A stretch of 64,000 nucleotides of DNA from Winogradskyella sp. (GTDB lineage Bacteria; Bacteroidota; Bacteroidia; Flavobacteriales; Flavobacteriaceae): assembly GCA_002722255.1 (NCBI GenBank), contig PBLD01000001.1:1028567-1092566 (forward strand), given 5' to 3'. The notes beneath the pieces were generated by a model. That model made no database searches, was not told where the DNA came from, and saw only the letters and a program-made list of their open reading frames with translations. Positions 59,629 through 64,000 of this stretch are shown here, one piece after another (the stretch's first letter is position 1; each line of letters starts with the position of its first letter). The translations under genes were made by a program, and so were the position numbers.

Positions 59629-59758
59629 AAGGCTGTTTGAAAAGAGTTTGTTTTGTTAATCTGAACTTGATTCAGATTCTAAAACAATTGTAAAACCTGT
59701 GTTTTAAGATTCTGAAATAAATTCAGCTTGACAGATTTCTTACTTTTTAAACAGCCTT
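59629..59758. repeat. MITE-like element with terminal inverted repeats
   Basis: 130 bases. Ends AAGGCTGTTTGAAAAG (59629-59644) and CTTTTTAAACAGCCTT (59743-59758) are reverse complements at 15 of 16 positions. The interior holds CTGAACTTGATTCAG and AATTCAGCTTGACAG, resembling parts of the ATCCTGAAC REP-like repeats. No frame inside. Confidence 0.65.
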
Positions 59759-59777
59759 AAATTAAGTGTGTTTCAAA

Positions 59778-60185
59778 TTACTTAGAAGCTATTATATTCC
59801 CTTTAATTTTTAAGATTTTGTTACCACCTTCAGCATTAGAGGTTACTGTAATAGTTTTTGTAAAGGCACCAAGTCTTTTGGTATCGTACTTAATTTTTAA
59901 TTCTCCAGATTTCCCAGGTAAAATAGGTTCTTTTGAATAGCTTGGTACAGTACAACCACAACTGGTTTTTACATTTGTAATCAATAAAGGAGCGTCACCT
60001 TCATTGGTAAAAGCAAACAATCGTTCGCCATCGGAATGTTGTTCAATAGTTCCATAATCAATGACCTCCGTTTCAAATGAAATGATGGCTACTTTACTTG
60101 GCTTACTTTCAACTTTGTTTGAAGTTGCATTAAATAATCCTACAGACAGAATTAAAATTAGAATAGTGTTTACTGTTCGTCTCAT
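59778..60185 (-). CDS. DUF1573 domain protein
   Basis: 135 residues: signal peptide (about 1-22), then one DUF1573 Ig-like domain (VIDYGTIEQHSDGERLFAFT, ITNVKTSCGCTVPSYSKEPI with the two-Cys motif CGC, LKIKYDTKRLGAFTKTITV). Exported; function unknown. Confidence 0.88.
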   Translation of the reverse strand: MRRTVNTILILILSVGLFNATSNKVESKPSKVAIISFETEVIDYGTIEQHSDGERLFAFTNEGDAPLLITNVKTSCGCTVPSYSKEPILPGKSGELKIKYDTKRLGAFTKTITVTSNAEGGNKILKIKGNIIASK

Positions 60186-60222
60186 AGTTTTAAAAATTTT
60201 TGATTAATACTGAAGCAAACTT

Positions 60223-60230
60223 CAAACTTA
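60223..60230 (-). promoter_or_regulatory. Candidate -7 box for the DUF1573 gene
   Basis: Minus-strand TAAGTTTG (plus CAAACTTA), fits TAnnTTTG, 37 bases before the start. Confidence 0.35.
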
Positions 60231-60294
60231 GAAACGAAAATTTGAGAAATAAGAGGTTTGAAATTGGTACTAGTACCAAGGTTGAATTTTGTAA

Positions 60295-61350
60295 CTATTT
60301 AGTAAATAAAGACTTAACATCGTCTCTAGATTGCACTTCCAACTTCTTGTAAATGTTATTAGTATGTGTTTTTATGGTGCTAACGCTTAAGAAAAGTGCT
60401 TCAGCAATGTCCTTATTGCTTTTATCTTGTAATAAATGTTCTAAAACAACTTGCTCTTGTTTAGATAATTTAGATTTTAAATCTTCGGTTTTAGAGTGCT
60501 TGTTTTTCCACATTCGGTAGAGAAGAAACAAATTCAAGAAAAAAGAAAGGGTAAGCACAGCGTATAAGTAAATATCAAATGAGGTATTTACATCTTCTTC
60601 AGCCGATGCCAGCATAAAACGGTCAGCCGCTAATTCATTTCTGTATTGCGCTGTGTATGGTGCGTTAGGATATGCAGTTTCCAAGCGTTCCTTAAGATTG
60701 TCGTAATAGGAATTATTTTGCAAATCTTCAACATAATAGCTGTGTAAATCACTGCTTCTATCCGATAAATAGGCATAAATGGCGAGTTCTGCTACAGGCT
60801 CGTTTAAGGCAGTTCCGTAGTCTTGCAGTGTTGTAAACCACTTTTTATTATTCAGCTTTCGGTTGGCTTCACTTCGTACTTCACCATAAGCAAAACGCAT
60901 ATCGTTTTTAAGCGAATCTATCTTTAAGAACGCATTGGCCTTGGGATTATTAGATTCTACTTTACAAAATACCTGGTTACCAAACGAAAAAGGTAGTTTT
61001 AGAGTGTCCGTATTTTTGGCAATAAAGAGTAACTCTTCACTATCACTACAATGACCGTTAAAGTGGTTGACATCCTGTTGCGTTTCAGTACACTTATCTA
61101 CATGGATACGATAGATACGATTTTCGGTGCTAAGCATATCTCCTTTAAACTCAAAGTATCCAGATTCATCTGCTGATGTTTTTGCAATGATTTGCTCGGA
61201 ATACACACCAGACATTTTGCGGTAATCTTCTACAATAGAAAGGTATACAGTTTTTTGCCACTCATCTGGATTGGTGTAACCCGAGAAAGAGTATTGTGCT
61301 TCACAACACCAAGAAAAAATTAAAAATGCTATAAGACATCGTAATTGCAT
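60295..61350 (-). CDS. Membrane-anchored LuxR-type regulator
   Basis: 351 residues. Signal peptide (ending SWCCEAQ), an exported beta/helical domain (about 20-250), one membrane helix (about 258-278, LYAVLTLSFFLNLFLLYRMW) and a C-terminal LuxR HTH (about 288-350; LSKQEQVVLEHLLQDKSNKD, LSVSTIKTHTNNIYKKLEVQ). The sensor would face the periplasm and the DNA-binding domain the cytosol, a one-component membrane regulator. Target and ligand unknown. Confidence 0.8.
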   Translation of the reverse strand: MQLRCLIAFLIFSWCCEAQYSFSGYTNPDEWQKTVYLSIVEDYRKMSGVYSEQIIAKTSADESGYFEFKGDMLSTENRIYRIHVDKCTETQQDVNHFNGHCSDSEELLFIAKNTDTLKLPFSFGNQVFCKVESNNPKANAFLKIDSLKNDMRFAYGEVRSEANRKLNNKKWFTTLQDYGTALNEPVAELAIYAYLSDRSSDLHSYYVEDLQNNSYYDNLKERLETAYPNAPYTAQYRNELAADRFMLASAEEDVNTSFDIYLYAVLTLSFFLNLFLLYRMWKNKHSKTEDLKSKLSKQEQVVLEHLLQDKSNKDIAEALFLSVSTIKTHTNNIYKKLEVQSRDDVKSLFTK

Positions 61351-61458
61351 AAAACGAATCTACACAATTTTATAAAATTCTAACAGCTTCGTTTTAATAA
61401 GTGTAACAATTTTAACAAGATTACGTCCTACAAGTACATCAAATCATCAAACGAAATT

Positions 61459-61617
61459 ATGAGTGTCTGGCGTGTTATTTTAGCTATTATTTTTCCACCT
61501 TTAGCTGTTGTAGATAAGGGTTGTGGGTCTTTTCTTATTACCTTTATCTTGTTCTTCTGCGGATGGGTTCCTGGAGTTATCGCAGCTTTGGTAATTCTCA
61601 ATAATCCTGAACGATAA
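61459..61617 (+). CDS. YqaE/Pmp3-family membrane protein (52 aa)
   Basis: 52 residues, MSVWRVILAIIFPPLAVVDK then FLITFILFFCGWVPGVIAAL: the two-helix Pmp3/YqaE proteolipid fold (PPLAV and W-x-PG motifs). In other organisms it is linked to membrane potential and salt stress; here unproven. Confidence 0.85.
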   Translation: MSVWRVILAIIFPPLAVVDKGCGSFLITFILFFCGWVPGVIAALVILNNPER

Positions 61618-61622
61618 ATCCG

Positions 61623-61630
61623 TATCTTTG
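61623..61630 (+). promoter_or_regulatory. Candidate -7 box upstream of lipoprotein-lipB
   Basis: TATCTTTG fits TAnnTTTG, 26 bases before the lipoprotein start. No clear -33. Confidence 0.4.
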
Positions 61631-61656
61631 TGCTTTAATAAATCAAATTAAAGTAC

Positions 61657-62460
61657 ATGAAAAAAGTAATCCTACTTGTCATTTTAGCTTGTTTTATAGC
61701 AAGTTGTAATGTTACGGAGTCTATTGTTTTTAATCAAGATGGCTCGGGTCAGTTTTTAGCTACCTATGAAATGGGTGATGCTATAAAAGCTATGTCCAAA
61801 GCAATGGGAGGTGAAGAAAGCAACGAGAAAAAAGAAGGAGGCGAAATTATGGACACCACTATAGTATTTGCAGACATAATGGAAACCTACAAAGATAGTG
61901 TAGCGGCTTTACCAGAAGACAAGCGATTAGCTATGGAGGCTGTAAGAGATATGTATATGAAAATGCATATTAATGAAGATGAAGGAATAATGAATTTTGG
62001 TATGGGAATGGATTTTGAGTCTATTGATGAGCTTAAAGATATGAATGAGAGGTTCAAGAAAATACAAAGCTTAAACGCACAAGGCGATCAAGTAGGTGCA
62101 ATGAAAGATAACTCTCCGTTAGGCGAGTTTATGGGTAATGAAAACAGTAATGTAGCTTATACCTTTACCGATGGAGGCTTTTCTAGAACTACAACTATAA
62201 AACTATTAGATGAAGAAACAGATGAGGCTATAGATGAGCTTTTTGATGAAACCGATGAGAGCAACCAACAGTTCATAGAATATTTTGAAGGTTCTTTTTA
62301 CAATGTAAAATTAACCTTTCCTAAAGTAGTAAAGTCTATCGATATTGAAGGTGTTGAGTTTTCTGATGATAGAAAAACAGTAACTTACAAAACAAGTTGG
62401 GTAGAGTATCTTAAAAACCCAAGGTTACTAGATGTGAACGTGAAATTTGTTGATGAATAA
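61657..62460 (+). CDS. Lipoprotein of unknown function
   Basis: 267 residues, lipobox LACFIASCNVTES followed by IVFNQDGSGQFLATYEMG. Very acidic (Asp/Glu-rich, for example LLDEETDEAIDELFDETDES). Similar secreted proteins with an N-terminal E-x-I-x-F-N-x-DGSG pattern are common in flavobacteria; role unknown. The stop overlaps the lipB start region. Confidence 0.7.
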   Translation: MKKVILLVILACFIASCNVTESIVFNQDGSGQFLATYEMGDAIKAMSKAMGGEESNEKKEGGEIMDTTIVFADIMETYKDSVAALPEDKRLAMEAVRDMYMKMHINEDEGIMNFGMGMDFESIDELKDMNERFKKIQSLNAQGDQVGAMKDNSPLGEFMGNENSNVAYTFTDGGFSRTTTIKLLDEETDEAIDELFDETDESNQQFIEYFEGSFYNVKLTFPKVVKSIDIEGVEFSDDRKTVTYKTSWVEYLKNPRLLDVNVKFVDE

Positions 62461-63151
62461 AAAAGTAAAACTTCAAGATTTAGGCTTAAAAGATTTTAAA
62501 GAAACTTGGGATTATCAGGAAACCCTTTTTAAAGCCATCTTAGACACTAAGATTAAGAATAGGCGAGAAAATGCTGGTTTAGAAACGGACAACCATTTTC
62601 TGTTTGTAGAGCATCCGCATGTCTACACTCTAGGTAAGAGTGGAGATTTGTCCAATCTGTTACTCTCAGAAGAGCAACTTGTTGAAAAGGGAGCTACATT
62701 CTATAAGATTAATAGAGGTGGAGATATTACCTATCATGGTCCTGGGCAAATTGTAGGTTATCCTATTTTAGATCTAGACAATTTCTTTACAGATATACAC
62801 AAGTACTTACGGTTTTTAGAAGAAATTATTATCCTCACGCTGACAGAGTATGGTTTAAAAACTGAGCGTAGTCCTGGTGAAACAGGTGTGTGGTTAGATG
62901 TTGGCACTCCATTTGCTCGAAAAATTTGTGCTATGGGAGTGCGTGCCAGTCGTTGGGTTACTATGCATGGTTTTGCATTAAATGTCAATGCAGACTTAGG
63001 CTATTTTGATAATATAATTCCTTGTGGTATACGAGGTAAAGCAGTAACCTCTTTAAATAACGAGCTTGGTGTAGATAAGGTAGATGAAGAAGAAGTGAAA
63101 TCTAAGATTTTAAAGCACTTTAAGGTGCTTTTTGAGGCGGATTTCTTCTAG
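62453..63151 (+). CDS. lipB: Lipoyl(octanoyl) transferase
   Basis: 232 residues from the ATG at 62453, which overlaps the upstream lipoprotein end; a TTG at 62447 is an alternative. Moves octanoyl groups from ACP to lipoyl domains. RGGDITYHGPGQIVGYPILD (near residue 80), the catalytic Lys/Cys in ARKICAMGVRASRW, and MHGFALNVNADLGYF, IIPCGI are diagnostic. It would serve the E2 lipoyl domain encoded at 36.3 kb, among others. Confidence 0.92.
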   Translation: MNKKVKLQDLGLKDFKETWDYQETLFKAILDTKIKNRRENAGLETDNHFLFVEHPHVYTLGKSGDLSNLLLSEEQLVEKGATFYKINRGGDITYHGPGQIVGYPILDLDNFFTDIHKYLRFLEEIIILTLTEYGLKTERSPGETGVWLDVGTPFARKICAMGVRASRWVTMHGFALNVNADLGYFDNIIPCGIRGKAVTSLNNELGVDKVDEEEVKSKILKHFKVLFEADFF

Positions 63152-63239
63152 TTTTTTGAATTAGCTACCTTAAAATTCAAAAAAAAATCGAAAAATAAAC
63201 TAGGCTTTTTTTAAACCGCAAACTTGCTCCAGAATTAAA

Positions 63240-63372
63240 GTTAACGGTCTTGTGTATGATTTGTTGCGGGAAAGGACGCAGTCATTTTCCGCCGTAAACC
63301 AAAGATAATTAATAAGATTGAAATTCCGAGAGGAATTTCAGCCGCAATTAATTACACACGTTGTTACCACAC
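63240..63372. repeat. Palindromic dispersed element, full copy, 3' of orphan gene 3
   Basis: About 133 bases: outer GTTAACGGTCTTGTGTATG opposite CACACGTTGTTAC, a stem GCGGGAAA/TTTTCCGC, an inner perfect hairpin GAAATTCC-GAGA-GGAATTTC (63320-63339), and the tail GCCGCAATTAATTACACACG. Same plan as 10016-10151. The inner arm GTTACCACAC (63363-63372) pairs with 63919-63928. Confidence 0.72.
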
Positions 63373-63376
63373 GTTT

Positions 63377-63907
63377 TTATTCATTCAGTTTTTTGTTTTC
63401 CAATATTTTAAATCCAAATAAACCTTCTCTTGTTTCAAATTCAACACTTTTATAAAGTTCCATTTTTTCATAGTATTTTGAATTAAAAACGAGTTCTTTA
63501 TTTTTTCCTTCGTAGTTTATTGTGAATACAGGTTGTTTTTTATTCCTTCTGTATTTCGTTCCGCCTTGTATCCAAGTTCGGTCAATAATTTCATAAGATT
63601 CGGTTTTGGTGTTCGATTCAGCAAAATAGTAATTCGATAGTGTGAAAATTGAGCAAGCAATAAACCCAAATCCAATTATATATTGCATTCCAGAATAAAG
63701 GTAAAGTCCAATTCCTTCGTAGTCGTATGTTTTTCCATAATTTTTATAGTCCACTATAAAGGCGACAATGCCAGTAGCAAGAATAATTCCGATTAAGATT
63801 GGTAAGTCAATTATAGTATTCCGATATATTTTGATTTGCCAAATCATTAATGAAATTCCTAAAATGAAAATTATAGCATAAAATATTTTTCGTTGTTTTT
63901 TCGTCAT
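63377..63907 (-). CDS. Orphan gene 3: unknown membrane protein (176 aa)
   Basis: Starts at the ATG at 63907 (MTKKQRKIFYAIIFILGISL); a TTG three codons upstream is possible. Hydrophobic helices at about 8-26, 33-52 and 68-92, then a soluble C-terminal domain (IIDRTWIQGGTKYRRNKKQP, FETREGLFGFKILENKKLNE). No family recognised. Bounded by inverted arms GTTACCACAC/GTGTGGTAAC. Confidence 0.62.
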   Translation of the reverse strand: MTKKQRKIFYAIIFILGISLMIWQIKIYRNTIIDLPILIGIILATGIVAFIVDYKNYGKTYDYEGIGLYLYSGMQYIIGFGFIACSIFTLSNYYFAESNTKTESYEIIDRTWIQGGTKYRRNKKQPVFTINYEGKNKELVFNSKYYEKMELYKSVEFETREGLFGFKILENKKLNE

Positions 63908-63918
63908 TTTTGGCAAAT

Positions 63919-64000
63919 GTGTGGTAACGGTCTAGTATAACCGTCAGTTACGGGTTTATATGTTTTACTTTTCGGTTTGGCACTGACTTTAGCAATTCCG
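63919..64000. repeat. Palindromic dispersed element, truncated by window end
   Basis: Begins with the 5' arm of orphan gene 3 (GTGTGGTAAC) and continues GGTCTAGTATAACCGTCAGT, TACGGG, TTTTCGGTTTGG, TTTAGCAATTCCG. Closely similar to 10016-10094, so another full element starts here. Confidence 0.75.

Overview
The window is an AT-rich chromosomal segment from a marine-type flavobacterium (Bacteroidota, Flavobacteriaceae). This is indicated by the gliding genes gldB/gldC, the mevalonate pathway, Bacteroidota-type -7 boxes (TAnnTTTG), the scarcity of Shine-Dalgarno sites, lineage-typical families (DUF4230, DUF5522, GDYXXLXY, DUF4953 metalloprotease, CarbopepD_reg-2) and the characteristic dispersed repeats. 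No rRNA, tRNA, CRISPR or prophage was seen.

Layout. 1-5.3 kb: end of an HI0933-type flavoprotein, DUF1697, two mevalonate-pathway enzymes, a UbiA prenyltransferase and a pseudouridine-synthase homologue lacking its catalytic Asp. 5.3-8.5 kb (minus): cysE-cysM, a secreted transglutaminase-like protein and a CarbopepD_reg protein. 8.7-12.9 kb: accessory region with an intact IS3 element (1301 bp, GAA target duplication), a serine hydrolase and two orphan genes bounded by inverted arms. 13-20 kb: dnaG, an atypical response regulator, nadE, gldB-gldC, DUF4230 and rhodanese. 20-35.6 kb: a phenylacetyl-CoA catabolic operon (TetR regulator, paaE-A-B-C-D-G, threonine dehydratase, four-helix-bundle gene, paaH, paaI, GIY-YIG gene, paaJ, S41 peptidase, paaZ, enoyl-CoA hydratase, paaY). 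35.7-41 kb: Lrp regulator and a branched-chain 2-oxoacid dehydrogenase set (E2, ilvE, fused E1). 41-64 kb: SulP transporter, hutU, an HExxH mini-protein, a PLP enzyme, glucosaminidase, hemL, a DUF2157/GDYXXLXY membrane cluster, metalloprotease, diheme cytochrome-like protein, lysS, regulators, lipB, and a third arm-bounded orphan gene.

The paa genes form a route from phenylacetyl-CoA to acetyl-CoA and succinyl-CoA: PaaABCDE epoxidation, PaaG isomerisation, PaaZ ring opening and aldehyde oxidation, PaaJ thiolysis, a hydratase, PaaH, and PaaI/PaaY housekeeping. A 20-bp perfect palindrome just after a -7 box between the TetR gene and paaE is the probable operator. No phenylacetate-CoA ligase (paaK) is present. 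The adjacent ilvE/2-oxoacid dehydrogenase genes suggest, as inference only, that the acyl-CoA could arise from phenylpyruvate.

The most unusual content is three kinds of repeat, each associated with a small gene. (i) Three orphan minus-strand genes (10.2, 12.3, 63.4 kb) are bounded by perfect 9-10 bp inverted arms whose sequence differs between genes but matches within each pair; each gene is followed by the same hairpin-plus-consensus tail. (ii) A GIY-YIG nuclease gene inside the paa operon sits between inverted copies of a CCTGC-GAAR-GCAGG hairpin. (iii) A four-helix-bundle gene in the same operon is flanked by direct GATTNNN heptamer tracts, and other heptamer tracts run exactly into the start codons of paaA, paaB and paaH.
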